64,000 bases of DNA from Globodera rostochiensis (GCA_018350325.1 JAEVLN010000001.1:6682088-6746087), one strand, 5' to 3'; positions 45,838 through 59,878 are shown, numbered from the stretch's first letter. Program-made: numbers and translations. Notes: generated from the letters alone by a model not told the origin.

Positions 45838-48800
45838 TTGCCGTCGGGAATCCGGACTATCCAAAATTGCCGTCGGGAACCCGAACTCTCCAAAATTGCC
45901 GTCGGGAATCCGGACTCTCCAAAATTGCAGTCGGGAACCCGGACTCTCCAAAATTGCCGACGGGAACCCGGACTCTCCAAAATTGCCGTCGGGAATCCGG
46001 ACTCTCCAAAATTGCCGTCGGGAATCCGGACTCTCCAAAATTACCAACGGAAACCCGGACTCTCCAAAATTGCCGTCGGGAACCCGGACTCTCCAAAATT
46101 GCCGTCGGGAACCCGGACTCTCCAAAATTGCCGTCGGGAATCCGGACTCTCCAAAATTGCCGACGGGAACCCGGACTCTCCAAAATTGCCGTCGGGAATC
46201 CGGACTCTCCAAAATTGCCGACGGGAACCCGGACTCTCCAAAATTGCCGTCGGGAACCGGACTCTCCAAAATTGCCGTCGGGAATCCGGACTCTCCAAAA
46301 TTGCCGTCGGGAATCCGGACTCTCCAAAATTGCCGACGGGAACCCGGACTCTCCAAAATTGTCGTCGGGAATCCGGACTCTCCAAAATTGCCGACGGGAA
46401 CCCGGACTCTCCAAAATTGCCGTCGGGAACCGGACTCTCCAAAATTGCCGTCGGGAATCCGGACTCTCCAAAATTGCCGTCGGGAACCCGGACTCTCCAA
46501 AATTGCCGTCGGGAATCCGGACTCTCCAAAATTGCCGACGGGAACCCGGACTCTCCAAAATTGCCGTCGGGAACCCGGACTCTCCAAAATTGCCGTCGGG
46601 AATCCGGACTCTCCAAAAAAATTGCCGACGGGAACCCGGACCTCTCTCCAAAATTGCCGTCGGAACCGGACTCCAAAATTGCCGTCGGGAACCCGGACTC
46701 TCCAAAATTGCCGTCGGGAACCCGACTCCAAAATTGCCGACGGGAACCCGGACTCTCCAAAATTGCCGTCGGGAATCCGGACTCTCAAATTGCCGACGGG
46801 AACCGGACTCTCCAAAATGTGCCGTCGGGAACCGGACTCTCCAATGGCCGACGGGAACCGGACTCTCCAAAATTGCCGTCGGGAACCCGGACTCTCCAAA
46901 ATCCGTCGGGAATCCGGACTCTCCAAAATTGCCGACGGGAACCCGGACTCTCCAAAATTGGTCGGAACCCGGACTCTCCAAAATTGCCGTCGGGAAACCG
47001 GACTCTCCAAAATTTGCCCGGGGAATCCGGAACTCTCCAAAATTGCCGACGGGAACCCGGACTCTCCAAATTGCCGGGGATCGGACTCTCCAAAATTGCC
47101 GTCGGGAACCCGGAGCTCTCCAAAATTGCCGTCGAACCCGACCTCTCCAAAATTGCCGTCGGGAATCCCGGACTCCTCCAAAATTGCCGTCGAACCCGGA
47201 CTCTCCAAAATTGCCGTCGGGAATCCGGACTCTCCAAAATTGCCGAGCGGACCCGGACTCTCCAAAATTGCCGTCGGGAACCCGGACTCTCCAAAATTGC
47301 CGTCGGGACCGGACTCTCCAAAATTGCCGACGGGAACCCGGACTCTCCAAAATTGCCGTCGGGAACGACTCTCCAAAATTGCCGGTCGGGAATCCGGACC
47401 TCCCCCAAAATTGCCGACGGGAACGGACTCTCCAAAAGTGCCGTCGGGAACCGGAACTCTCCAAAATTGCCGTCGGGAATCCACTCTCCAACATTGCCGT
47501 CGGGAACCCAGACTCTCAAAATTGGCCGACCGGGAACCCGCTCCTCCAAAATTGCCGTCGGGATCCGGACTCTCCAAAAATTGCCGACGGGAACCCGGTC
47601 TCCAAAATTGCCCGTCCGGGAGCCGGACTCTCCAAAATGGCCGACGGGAACCCGGACTCCAAAATTGCCGTCGGGAACCCGGAATCGTCCAAAATTGGCG
47701 TCGGGAATCACCGGTCTCCAAAAATTGCCGACGGGAACCCGGACTCTCCAAAATTGCCGTCGGGAACCCGGACCTCCAAAATTGCCGACGGGAACCCGGA
47801 CTCTCCAAAATTGCCGTCGGGAACCCGGACTCCAAAATTGCCGTCGGGAATCCGGACTCTCCAAAATGGCCGTACGGGAACCCGGACTCCAAAATTGCCG
47901 TACGGGAACCCGGACTCCTCCAAAATTGCCGTCGGGAATCCCGGACTCCAAAATTGCCGTACGGGAACCCGGACTCTCCAAAATTGCCGTCGGGAACCCG
48001 GACTCCAAATTGCCCGTCGGGAACTCCGGACTCTCCAAAATTGCCGTAGGGAACCCGGACTCCAAAATTGCCGTCGGGAATCCGGACTCCTCAAAATTGC
48101 CGTCGGGAACCCGGACTCTCAAATTGCCGTCGGGAACCCGGACTCTCCAAAATTGCCGTCGGGAATCCCGGACTCTCCAATTGCCGTACGGGAACCGGAC
48201 TCTCCAAAATTGCCGTCGGGAACCCGGACCTCTCCAATTGCCGTCGGGAATCCGGACTCTCCAAAATTGCCAGTCGGGAACCCGGACTCTCCAATTGCCG
48301 TACGGGAACCCGGACTCTCCAAAATTGCCGTCGGGAATCCGGACTCTCCAAATGCAGTACTGGGAACCCGGACCTCCTCCCAAATTGGCCGTACGGGAAC
48401 CCGGACTCTCAATATTGCCAGTCTGGAAATCCGGACTCTCCAAATTGCCTCGGGAACCCGGACTCTCCAATTGCCGATCGGGAATCCGGAATCTCCAAAA
48501 TTGCCGACGGGAACCCGGACTCTCCAAATTGCCCGTCGGGAACCCGGACTCTCCAAAAATTGCCCGTCCGGGAATCCGGACTCTAAAATTGCCGTACGGG
48601 AACCCAGGACTCTCTCAAATTGCCGTACGGGTACCCGGACTCCAAAATTTGCCGTTCGGGGGAATCCGTGGACTCTCCACAAATTGCCGTCGGGATCCCG
48701 CTCCTCCAAAATTGCCGACGGGAACCCGGACCTCTACCAAAATTGCGGTCCGGGATCCGACTCTCCACAAATTGCCGTACGGGAAATCCCGGACTCTCCA

Positions 48801-51800
48801 AAAAATTGCCGTCGGGCCGGACTCTCCAAAATTGCCGTACGGGAATCCGTACTCTCCAAAATTGCCGTCGGGAACGGACTCTCCAAAATTGCCGTCGGAA
48901 CCCGGACTCTCCAAAATTGCCGTCGGGAATCCACTCTCCAAAATTGCCGTCGGGAACCCGGACTCTCCAAAATTGCCGTCGGGAACCCGGTCTCCAAAAT
49001 TGCCGACGGGAACCCGGACTCTCCAAAATTGCCGTACCGGGAATCCGGTCTCCAAAATTGCCGTCGGGAACCCGGACTCTCCAAAATTGCCGTCGGGAAC
49101 CCGGACTCCAAAATTGCCGTCGGGAACCCGGACTCTCCAAAATTGCCGTCGGGAACCCGGACCTCAAATTGCCGACGGGAACCAGACTCTCCAAAATTGC
49201 CGTCGGGAACCCGGACTCTCCAATTGCCGTCGGGAACCCGGACTCCTCCAAATTGCAGTAGGGAACCCGGACCTCCTCCAATTGCACGTCGGGAATCCGA
49301 TCTCCTCCAAAATTGCCGCATCGGGGAATCCGGACTCTAAAATTGCAGACGGGAACCCGGACTCTCCAAAAGTGTCTCGTGGGAACCCAGGACTCTAAAA
49401 TTGCCGTCGGGAACCCAGACTCTCCAAATTCCTAGTCGGGAAATCCGGACTCTAAAATTTTCCGACGGGAACCCGGACTCTCCAAAATTGCAGTCGGGAA
49501 CCCAGGACTCTCAAATTGCCCGTCGGGACCCGGACTCTCCTCCAAAATTGCCGTCGGGAATCCAGGACTCCAAAATTGCCGTCGGGAAACCCAGGACTCT
49601 CCAAAATTGCCGACGGGAACCCGGGACTCCAAAATTGCCGTCGGGAACCCAGTACTCTCCTCCAAAATTGCCGACGGGAGCCTCCGTCCTCCAAAATTGC
49701 CGTCGGGAATCCGGACTCTCCAAATTGCCGTCGGGAACCCGGACTCCAAAATTGCCGTCGGGAACCCGGACTCTCCAAAATTTGCCGACGGGAACCCGGA
49801 CTCCAAAATTGCCGTCGTGTAAGCCGGACTCTCCAAAATTGCCGACGGGAACCCTGACTCCAAATGTGCCGACGGAACCCGGACTCTCCAAAATTGGCCG
49901 TCGGGAATCCGGAACTCTAAAATTGCCGTCGGGAATCCGGACTCTCCAAAATTGCCGTCGGAACGCCGACTCTCCAATTGCCGACGGGAACCCGACTCTC
50001 CAAAATTGCCGTCGGGACCGGACCTCTCCAAATTCGTCGGGAATCCGGACTCTCCAAAATGCCGTCGGGAACTCCGGACTCTCCAAAATTGCACGGGAAC
50101 CCGGACTCTCCAAAATTGCCGTCGGGAACCCGGACTCTCCAAATTGCCGTGGAACCCGGACTCTCCAAAATTGCCGTCGGGAATCCCGGACTCTCCAAAA
50201 TTGCCGTCGAACCCGGACTCTCCAAAATTGCCGTCGGGAACCCGACTCTCCAAAATTGCCGTCGGGCCCGGACTCTCCAAAATTGCCGATCGGGAAACCC
50301 GGACTCTCCAAAATTGCCGTCGGGCCCGGACTCTCCAAAATTGCCGACGGGAACCCGGACTCTCCAAAATTGCCGTACGGAACCGGACTCTCCAAAATTG
50401 CAGTCGGAACCGGACTCTCCAAAATTGCCGTCGGGAACCGCTCTCCAAAATTGCCGATCGGGAACCCGGACTCTCCAAAATTGCCGTACGGGAACCCGCT
50501 CTCCAAAATTGCCGTCGGGAACCCGGACTCTCCAAAATTGCCGTCGGGAACCCGGACTCCAAAATTTGCCGTCGGAATCCCGGACTCTCCAAACTTGCCG
50601 TCGGGAACCCGGATCTCCAAAATTGCCGTCCGGGAACCCGGACCCCACTCTCCCAATATTGCCCGTCGGGAACGGACTCTCCAAAATTGCCCGCTGGGAA
50701 CCCGGACTCTCCAAAATTGCCGTCGGAATCGGACTCTCCAAAATTGCCGTCGGCATCCCGGACTCTCCAAATTGCCGACGGGAACCCGCTCTCCAAATTC
50801 CTTCGTGGAATCCCGGACTCTCCAAAATGCCGTCCGGGGAATCCCGCTCTCCAAAATTGCCGTCGGGAATCCCGGACTCTCCCAAATTGCCTTCGGGAAC
50901 CCGGTCTCCAAAATTGCCGTCGGAATCCCGGATCTCCAAATGCCGACGGGAACCATGACGATAAAATTGCCGTCGGGAACCCGGACTCTCCCAAATTGAC
51001 CGTCGGGAATCCGGACTCTCAATTGCAGTACGGGAACCCGGACTCTCCAAAATTGCCGTCCGGGAACCCGGACTCTCCAATTGCCGTCGGGGAACCCGGA
51101 CTCTCCAAATTGCCGTCGGGAAACGGGGATCTCCAATTGCGTCGGGAAAATCCGGACTCTCCAAACTTGACGTCGGGAACCCGGACTCTCCAAATGCCGT
51201 CGGGATCCTGACTCTCCAAAATTGAGACGGGAACCGGACTCTCCCAAAATTGTTCGCGGAACCCTGACTCTCCCAAAATTGCGTAGGGAATCCCGGACTC
51301 TCCCAAAATTCCGACGGGGAACCCGGACTCTCCAAAATGCCGTCGGGAACGGACTCTACAAAATTGCCTCGGGAATCCGGACTCTCCAAATTGCCGTCGG
51401 GAAACCCAGACTCTCCCAAATTGCCGGGGCACACTGATCTCCAAAATTGCCGTAGGGATCCGGGACTCTCCAAAATGGCCGACTAACCCGGACTCTCCAA
51501 AATTGCCCCGTCGGGATGGACTCTCCAAAATGCCGACGGAAAGTACTCTCCCAAAATTGCCGTCGGGAACCGGACCTCTCCAAAATTCCGTCGGGATCCG
51601 CTCTCCAAAATTGCCGACGGGAACCCGGACTCTCCAAAATTGCCGTCGGGATCCGGACTCCAAAATTGCCCGACGTGAACCCGGACTCTCCAAAATTGAC
51701 GTCGGGATCCGGACTCCAAATGGCAGACATGGGACCAGGACTCGCTACAATTGCCGTCGGGAACCGGAATCTCCAAAGTGCAGTCGGGATCCGGACTCTC

Positions 51801-54800
51801 CCAAAATTGGAAGACGGGACAAACGAGACTCTAAAATTGCCGTCGGGAACCGGACTCTCCAAATTGCCGTCGGGAAACCGGACTCTCAAATTGCCGTCGG
51901 GGAACCCGGACTCTCCAAAAATTGCCGTCGGGAAACACGGACTCTCCAATTGCCGACGGGAACGGACTCTCCAAAATTGCCGTCGGGACATCGGGACTCC
52001 AAACTTAGTCGGAACCAGGACTCTCCAAAATGCAGTCGGGAACCCGGACTCTCCAAAAATGCGAGGAAACCCCCGGACTTCTCCAATTGCCGTCGGGAAC
52101 GGACTCTCCAAAATGCCGTCGGACCAGGACTCTCCAAAATTGCCGACGGGAACCCGGACTCTCCCAAAATTGCCGTCGGGCCCGGACTCTCCAAAATTGC
52201 AGTCGGGAAACCCGGACTCTCCAAAATTGCCGACGGGACCGGACTCTCCAAAATTGCCGTCGGGAATCCGGACTCTCCAAATTGCCGTCGGGAATCGACT
52301 CTCCAAAATTACCAACGGAAACCCGGACTCTCCAAAATCGTCGGGAACCCGGACTCTCCAAAATTGCCGTCGGGAACCCGGACTCTCCAAAATTGCCGTC
52401 GGGAATCCGGACTCTCCAAAATTGCCGACGGGAACCCGGACTCTCCAAAATTGCCGTCGGGAACCGGACTCTCCAAAATTGCCGTCGGGAACCCGGACTC
52501 TCCAAAATTGCCGTCGGAATCCGGACTCTCCAAAATTGCCGTCGGGAACCCAGACTCTCCAAAATTGCCGACGGGAACCCGGACTCTCCAAAATTGCCGT
52601 CGGGAATCCGGACTCTCCAAAATTGCCGTCGGGATCCGGACTCTCCAAAATTGCCGACGGGAACCCGGACTCTCCAAAATTGCCGTCGGGAACCCGGACT
52701 CTCCAAAATTGCCGTCGGGAATCCGGACTCTCCAAAATTGCATCCAAAATTGCCGTCGGGAACCCGGACTCTCCAAAATTGCCGTCGGGAATCCGGACTC
52801 TCCAAAATTGCAGTCGGGAACCCGGACTCTCCAAAATTGCCGACGGGAACCCGGACTCTCCAAAATTGCCGTCGGGAATCCGGACTCTCCAAAATTGCAG
52901 TCGGGAACCCGGACTCTCCAAAATTGCCGACGGGAACCCGGACTCTCCAAAATTGCCGTCGGGAACCGGACTCTCCAAAATTGCCGTCGGGAACCCGGAC
53001 TCTCCAAAATTGCCGTCGGAATCCGGACTCTCCAAAATTGCCGTCGGGAACCCAGACTCTCCAAAATTGCCGACGGGAACCCGGACTCTCCAAAATTGCC
53101 GTCGGGAATCCGGACTCTCCAAAATTGCCGTCGGGATCCGGACTCTCCAAAATTGCCGACGGGAACCCGGACTCTCCAAAATTGCCGTCGGGAACCCGGA
53201 CTCTCCAAAATTGCCGTCGGGAATCCGGACTCTCCAAAATTGCATCCAAAATTGCCGTCGGGAACCCGGACTCTCCAAAATTGCCGTCGGGAATCCGGAC
53301 TCTCCAAAATTGCAGTCGGGAACCCGGACTCTCCAAAATTGCCGACGGGAACCCGGACTCTCCAAAATTGCCGTCGGGAACCCGGACTCTCCAAAATTGC
53401 CGTCGGGAACCCGGACTCTCCAAAATTGCCGACGGGAACCCGGACTCTCCAAAATTGCCGTCGGGAATCCGGACTCTCCAAAATTGCAGTCGGGAACCCG
53501 GACTCTCCAAAATTGCCGTCGGGAACCCGGACTCTCCAAAATTGCCGACGGGAACCCGGACTCTCCAAAATTGCCGTCGGGAACCCGGACTCTCCAAAAT
53601 TGCCGTCGGGAACCCGGACTCTCCAAAATTGCCGACGGGAACCCGGACTCTCCAAAATTGCCGTCGGGAACCCGGACTCTCCAAAATTGCAGTCGGGAAC
53701 CCGGACTCTCCAAAATTGCCGACGGGAACCCGGACTCTCCAAAATTGCCGTCGGGAATCCGGACTCTCCAAAATTGCCGTCGGGAATCCGGACTCTCCAA
53801 AATTACCAACGGAAACCCGGACTCTCCAAAATTGCCGTCGGGAACCCGGACTCTCCAAAATTGCCGTCGGGAACCCGGACTCTCCAAAATTGCCGTCGGG
53901 AATCCGGACTCTCCAAAATTGCCGACGGGAACCCGGACTCTCCAAAATTGCCGTCGGGAACCGGACTCTCCAAAATTGCCGTCGGGAACCCGGACTCTCC
54001 AAAATTGCCGTCGGAATCCGGACTCTCCAAAATTGCCGTCGGGAACCCAGACTCTCCAAAATTGCCGACGGGAACCCGGACTCTCCAAAATTGCCTTCGG
54101 GAATCCGGACTCTCCAAAATTGCCGTCGGGATCCGGACTCTCCAAAATTGCCGACGGGAACCCGGACTCTCCAAAATTGCCGTCGGGAACCCGGACTCTC
54201 CAAAATTGCCGTCGGGAATCCGGACTCTCCAAAATTGCATCCAAAATTGCCGTCGGGAACCCGGACTCTCCAAAATTGCCGTCGGGAATCCGGACTCTCC
54301 AAAATTGCAGTCGGGAACCCGGACTCTCCAAAATTGCCGACGGGAACCCGGACTCTCCAAAATTGCCGTCGGGAATCCGGACTCTCCAAAATTGCAGTCG
54401 GGAACCCGGACTCTCCAAAATTGCCGACGGGAACCCGGACTCTCCAAAATTGCCGTCGGGAACCGGACTCTCCAAAATTGCCGTCGGGAACCCGGACTCT
54501 CCAAAATTGCCGTCGGAATCCGGACTCTCCAAAATTGCCGTCGGGAACCCAGACTCTCCAAAATTGCCGACGGGAACCCGGACTCTCCAAAATTGCCTTC
54601 GGGAATCCGGACTCTCCAAAATTGCCGTCGGGATCCGGACTCTCCAAAATTGCCGACGGGAACCCGGACTCTCCAAAATTGCCGTCGGGAACCCGGACTC
54701 TCCAAAATTGCCGTCGGGAATCCGGACTCTCCAAAATTGCATCCAAAATTGCCGTCGGGAACCCGGACTCTCCAAAATTGCCGTCGGGAATCCGGACTCT

Positions 54801-57800
54801 CCAAAATTGCAGTCGGGAACCCGGACTCTCCAAAATTGCCGACGGGAACCCGGACTCTCCAAAATTGCCGTCGGGAATCCGGACTCTCCAAAATTGCAGT
54901 CGGGAACCCGGACTCTCCAAAATTGCCGTCGGGAATCCGGACTCTCCAAAATTGCCGACGGGAACCCGGACTCTCCAAAATTACCAACGGAAACCCGGAC
55001 TCTCCAAAATTGCCGTCGGAAACCCGGACTCTCCAAAATTGCCGTCGGGAACCCGGACTCTCCAAAATTGCCGTCGGGAACCCGGACTCTCCAAAATTGC
55101 CGTCGGGAATCCGGACTCTCCAAAATTGCAGTCGGGAACCCGGACCCTCCAAAATTGCCGTCGGGAACCCGGACTCTCCAAAATTGCCGTCGGGAATCCG
55201 GACTCTCCAAAATTGCCGACGGGAACCCGGACTCTCCAAAAAAATTGCCGTCGGGAACCCGGACTCTCCCAAAATTACCGCCGGGGAATCCGGACTCCAA
55301 ATTGCCGTCGGGAATCCGGACTCTCCAAAATACCCAAGTCGGGAACCCGGACTCCGAAATTGCCGTCGGAACCCGGACTCTCCAAAATTGCCCGACGGGA
55401 AACCCGGACTCCAAAATTGCCGTCGGTAACTCCGGACTCTCCCAAAATTTGCCGTCGGGAACCCGGACTTCCAAAATTTACAGTACGGGACACCCGGACC
55501 TCTCCAAAAATTGCCGTCGGGAAACCGACCTCTCCAAAATTGCCGTCGGGAATCCCGGACTCTCCAAAATTGCCGACGGGACCCGACTCTCCATAATTGC
55601 CGTCGGGAATCCAGGACTCTCCCAAAATTGCCGTCGGGAATCGACTCTCCAAAATTCGCAGCTCGGGGAACCCGGGACTTCTCCAAATTGCCGTCGGGAA
55701 CGGACTCTCCAAATTGCCGTCGGGAAACCCGGACTACTCCAAAATTGCCGTCGGGAACGGACTCTCCAAAATTGCCGGCGGGCACCCGGACTCTCCAAAA
55801 TTGCCGTCGGGAACCGCTCTCCAAAATTGCCGGACTCTCCAAAATTGCCGTCGGGAATCCGGACTCTCCAAAATGCCGTCGGGAACCCGGACTCTCCAAA
55901 ATTGCCGTCGGGAACCCGGACTCTCCAAAATTCGTCGGGAACCCGGACTCTCCAAAATTGCCGTCGGGAACCCGGACTCTCCAAAATTGCCGGGAACCCG
56001 CCGGACTCTCCAAAATTGCCGTCGGGAACCCGGACTCTCCAAATTGCCGTGGAACCCGGACTCTCCAAAATTGCCGTCGGGAATCCGGACTCTCCAAAAT
56101 TGCCGTCGAACCCGGACTCTCCAAAATTGCCGTCGGGAACCCGGACTCACCATGCCGTCGGGAACCCGGACTCTCCAAAATTGCCGTCGGGAACCCGGAC
56201 TCTCCAAAATTGCCGTCGGGAACCCGGACTCTCCAAAATTGCCGTCGGGAACCCGGACTCTCCAAAATTGCCGTCGGGAACCCGGACTCTCCAAAATTGC
56301 CGTCGGGAACCCGGACTCTCCAAAATTGCCGTCGGGAACCCGGACTCTCCAAAATTGCCGTCGGGAACCCGGACTCTCCAAAATTGCCGTCGGGAACCCG
56401 GACTCTCCCCAAATTGCCGTCGGGAACCCGGACTCTCCAAAATTGCCGTCGGGAACTCCGGACTCCAAAATTGCCGTCGGGAACCCGGACTCTCCAAAAT
56501 TGCCGTCGGGAATCCGGACTCTCAAATTGCCGTCGGGAATCCCGGACTCTCCAAAATTGCCGTCGGGAATCCCGGACTCTCAAATTGCCGTCGGGAACGA
56601 CTCTCCAAAATTGCCGTCGGGAACCCGGACTCTCCAAAATTGCCGTCGGGAACCCGGACTCTCCAAAATTGCCGTCGGGAATCATCCGGACTCTCCAAAT
56701 GCCGTCGGGAACCCGGGACTCTCCAAATTGCCGTCGGGAATCCGGACTCTCCAAAATCCGTCGGGAACCCGGACTCTCCAAAATTGCCGTACGGGAACCG
56801 GACTCTCCAAAATTGGTCGGGAACCCGGACTCTCCAAAATTGCCGTCGGGAACCCGGACTCTCCAAAATTGCCCGGGAACCCGGACTCTCCAAAATTGCC
56901 GTCGGGAACCCGGACTCTCCAAAATTGCCGTGGAACCCGGACTCTCCAAATTGCCGTCGGGAATCCGGACTCTCCAAAATTGCCGTCGGACCCGGACTCT
57001 CCAAAATTGCCGTCGGGAACCCGGACTCTCCAAAATTGCCGTCGGGACCGGACTCTCTCCAAAATTGCCGTCGGGAATCCGGACTCTCCAAAATTGCCGT
57101 CGGGACGGACTCTCCAAAATTGCCGTCGGGAACCCGGACTCTCCAAAATTGCCGTCGGGAACCGACTCTCCAAAATTGCCGTCGGGAACCCGGCTCTCCA
57201 AAATGCCGTCGGGAACCCGGACCTCCAAAATTGCCGTCGGGAACCCGGACCCTCCAAAATTGCCGTCGGGAACCGGACTCCAAAATTGCCGTCGGGAATC
57301 CGGACTCTCCAAAATTGCCGACGGGAACCCGGACTCCCAAAATTGCCGTCGGTAACCCCGGACTCTCCCAAATTGCCGTCGGGAATCCGGACTCTAAAAT
57401 TGCAGTCGGGAACCCGGACTCTCCAAATTGCCGTCGGGAACCCGGACTCTCCAATTGCCGTCGGGAACCCGGACTCCTCCCAAAATTGCCGTCGGAACCC
57501 GGCTCCAAAATTGCCGTCGGGAACCCGGACTCTCCAAAATTGCCGTCGGGAATCCGGACTCTCCAAAATTGCCGTCGGGAATCCGAACTCTCCAAAATTG
57601 CAGTCGGGAACCCGGACTCTCCAAAATTGCCGACGGGAACCCGGACTCTCCAAAATTGCCGTCGGGAACCCGGACTCTCCAAAATTGCCGTCGGGAACCC
57701 GGACTCTCCAAAATTGCCGTCGGGAACCCGGACTCTCCAAAATTGCCGTCGGGAACCCGGACTCGCCAAAATTGCCGTCGGGAATCCGGACTCTCCAAAA

Positions 57801-59226
57801 TTGCCGTCGGGAACCCGGGCTCTCCAAAATTGCCGTCGGGAACCCGGACTCTCCAAAATTGCCATCGGGAACCCGGAACCTCCAAAATTGCCGTCGGGAA
57901 CCCGGACTCTCCAAAATTGCCGTCGGGAATCCGGACTCTCCAAAATTGCCGTCGGGAACCCGGACTATCCAAAATTGCCGTCGGGAACCCGGACTCTCCA
58001 AAATTGCCGTCGGGAACCCGGACTCTCCAAAATTGCCGTCGGGAACCCGGACTCTCCAAAATTGCCGTCGGGAACCCGGACCCTCCAAAATTGCCGTCGG
58101 GAACCCGGACTCTCCAAAATTGCCGTCGGGAACCCGGACTCTCCAAAATTGCCGTCGGGATCCGGACTCTCCAAAATTGCCGACGGGAACCCGGACTCTC
58201 CAAAATTGCCGTCGGGAACCCGGACTCTCCAAAATTGCCGTCGGGAATCCGGACTATCCAAAATTGCCGTCGGGAACCCGGACTCTCCAAAATTGCCGTC
58301 GGGAATCCGGACTCTCCAAAATTGCAGTCGGGAACCCGGACTCTCCAAAATTGCCGACGGGAACCCGGACTCTCCAAAATTGCCGTCGGGAATCCGGACT
58401 CTCCAAAATTGCCGTCGGGAATCCGGACTCTCCAAAATTACCAACGGAAACCCGGACTCTCCAAAATTGCCGTCGGGAACCCGGACTCTCCAAAATTGCC
58501 GTCGGGAACCCGGACTCTCCAAAATTGCCGTCGGGAATCCGGACTCTCCAAAATTGCCGACGGGAACCCGGACTCTCCAAAATTGCCGTCGGGAATCCGG
58601 ACTCTCCAAAATTGCCGTCGGGAACCCGGGCTCTCCAAAATTGCCGTCGGGAACCCGGACTCTCCAAAATTGCCGTCGGGAACCCGGACCCTCCAAAATT
58701 GCCGTCGGGAACCCGGACTCTCCAAAATTGCCGTCGGGAACCCGGACTCTCCAAAATTGCCGTCGGGAACCCGGACCCTCCAAAATTGCCGTCGGGAATC
58801 CGGACTCTCCAAAATTGCCGTCGGGAATCCGGACTCTCCAAAATTACCAACGGAAACCCGGACTCTCCAAAATTGCCGTCGGGAACCCGGACTCTCCAAA
58901 ATTGCCGTCGGGAATCCGGACTCTCCAAAATTGCCGACGGGAACCCGGACTCTCCAAAATTGCCGTCGGGAATCCGGACTCTCCAAAATTGCCGTCGGGA
59001 ACCCGGGCTCTCCAAAATTGCCGTCGGGAACCCGGACTCTCCAAAATTGCCGTCGGGAACCCGGACCCTCCAAAATTGCCGTCGGGAACCCGGACTCTCC
59101 AAAATTGCCGTCGGGAACCCGGACTCTCCAAAATTGCCGTCGGGAACCCGGACCCTCCAAAATTGCCGTCGGGAACCCGGACTCTCCAAAATTGCCGTCG
59201 GGAACCCGGACCCTCCAAAATTGCCG
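45838..59226. repeat. 13.4-kb satellite array, 29-bp unit
   Basis: Tandem units with core TCGGGAACCCGGACTCTCC, about 460 copies. Common variants are TCGGGAATCCGG, GACGGGAACC and GCAGTCGGGAAC; rarer markers ACCAACGGAAACC and TGCATCCAAAATTGC reveal higher-order copies of about 0.5 and 1.5 kb. 45.84-46.6, 52.3-55.2 and 56.15-59.22 kb are regular; 46.6-52.3 and 55.2-56.1 kb carry an indel in almost every unit. The left end cuts a CDK8 exon. The right end passes into a different degenerate repeat. No protein gene is supported despite open frames of up to 2,572 codons. Confidence 0.97.
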
Positions 59227-59227
59227 T

Positions 59228-59520
59228 GAGTTAAAGCATAGTCGAGTTGAGAATCAATGCAAGGCAAAGCAAAGTAAGTCGAGATTTAACGCAAGTCACG
59301 AGTCAAAGCAAGTCGACATTCAACGCAAGTCACGAGTCAACGCAAATCGAGATTTAATGCAAGCTAAGAGCGTCAGGTCAAGAGCCACTGCAAGTCAAAA
59401 GTGAAAACAAGAAAAAGAGTTAAAGCATAGTCGAGTTGAGAATCAATGCAAGGCAAGTCAAGAGTAAAGCCTAGCGTCAAGGAAAGTCAAAGCAAGACAA
59501 GAGTCAAAGTAGTCGAGATC
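59228..59520. repeat. Degenerate AGTCGAG/GCAAGTCA repeat bordering the satellite
   Basis: Irregular units containing GCAAGTCACGAGTCAA and AGTCGAGATTTAA recur; a longer piece, AGTCGAGTTGAGAATCAATG, occurs twice, 191 bp apart. It looks like an older, decayed satellite unrelated in sequence to the 29-bp unit. Confidence 0.7.
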
Positions 59521-59699
59521 AAGGGGAAAAGTTTTATACCAAAAGATGAAAGACAATGAAGAGCGGTTGGGTGCCGCGAAGCGGCAGCCAAGCGCTTGTC
59601 ATACTCTACCTGTGTAATTTGTTAGCATCGAGTCTTTTTAAATTTAAAGATTTGGCAAAACGTCAATGCTAATTTTGAATAAACTAGCATTATTCACTT

Positions 59700-59878
59700 C
59701 AATTTTCAATCCCGCAAATCCCGCACCTAAATTGCGGATCCCGCTGCGGGATTGCAATTCAAAATCGCGTGCGGGATCGGATTTGCGGGATTAATCCCGC
59801 AAATCGCAAAAAATGCGGGATTGCGGCGCGGGATCCCGCAAAATCCCGCGCGGTATCAATCCCGCGCCGCACTCTATT
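59700..59878. mobile_element. Palindromic GCGGGATT cluster inserted in a SPRY exon
   Basis: More than ten copies of GCGGGATT or its complement AATCCCGC, many back to back (GGGATTAATCCC, GCGGGATCCCGC), end abruptly at the SPRY exon sequence near 59,879. Probably one end of a transposon with structured termini, or a small palindromic element. I found no clear target duplication. Confidence 0.5.

Noticed and set aside
45735..59404. Very long ORFs on both strands (up to 2,572 codons) resembling repeat proteins
   Set aside because: They follow from a stop-free 29-bp unit, occur in all six frames at once, and show only the tandem period.
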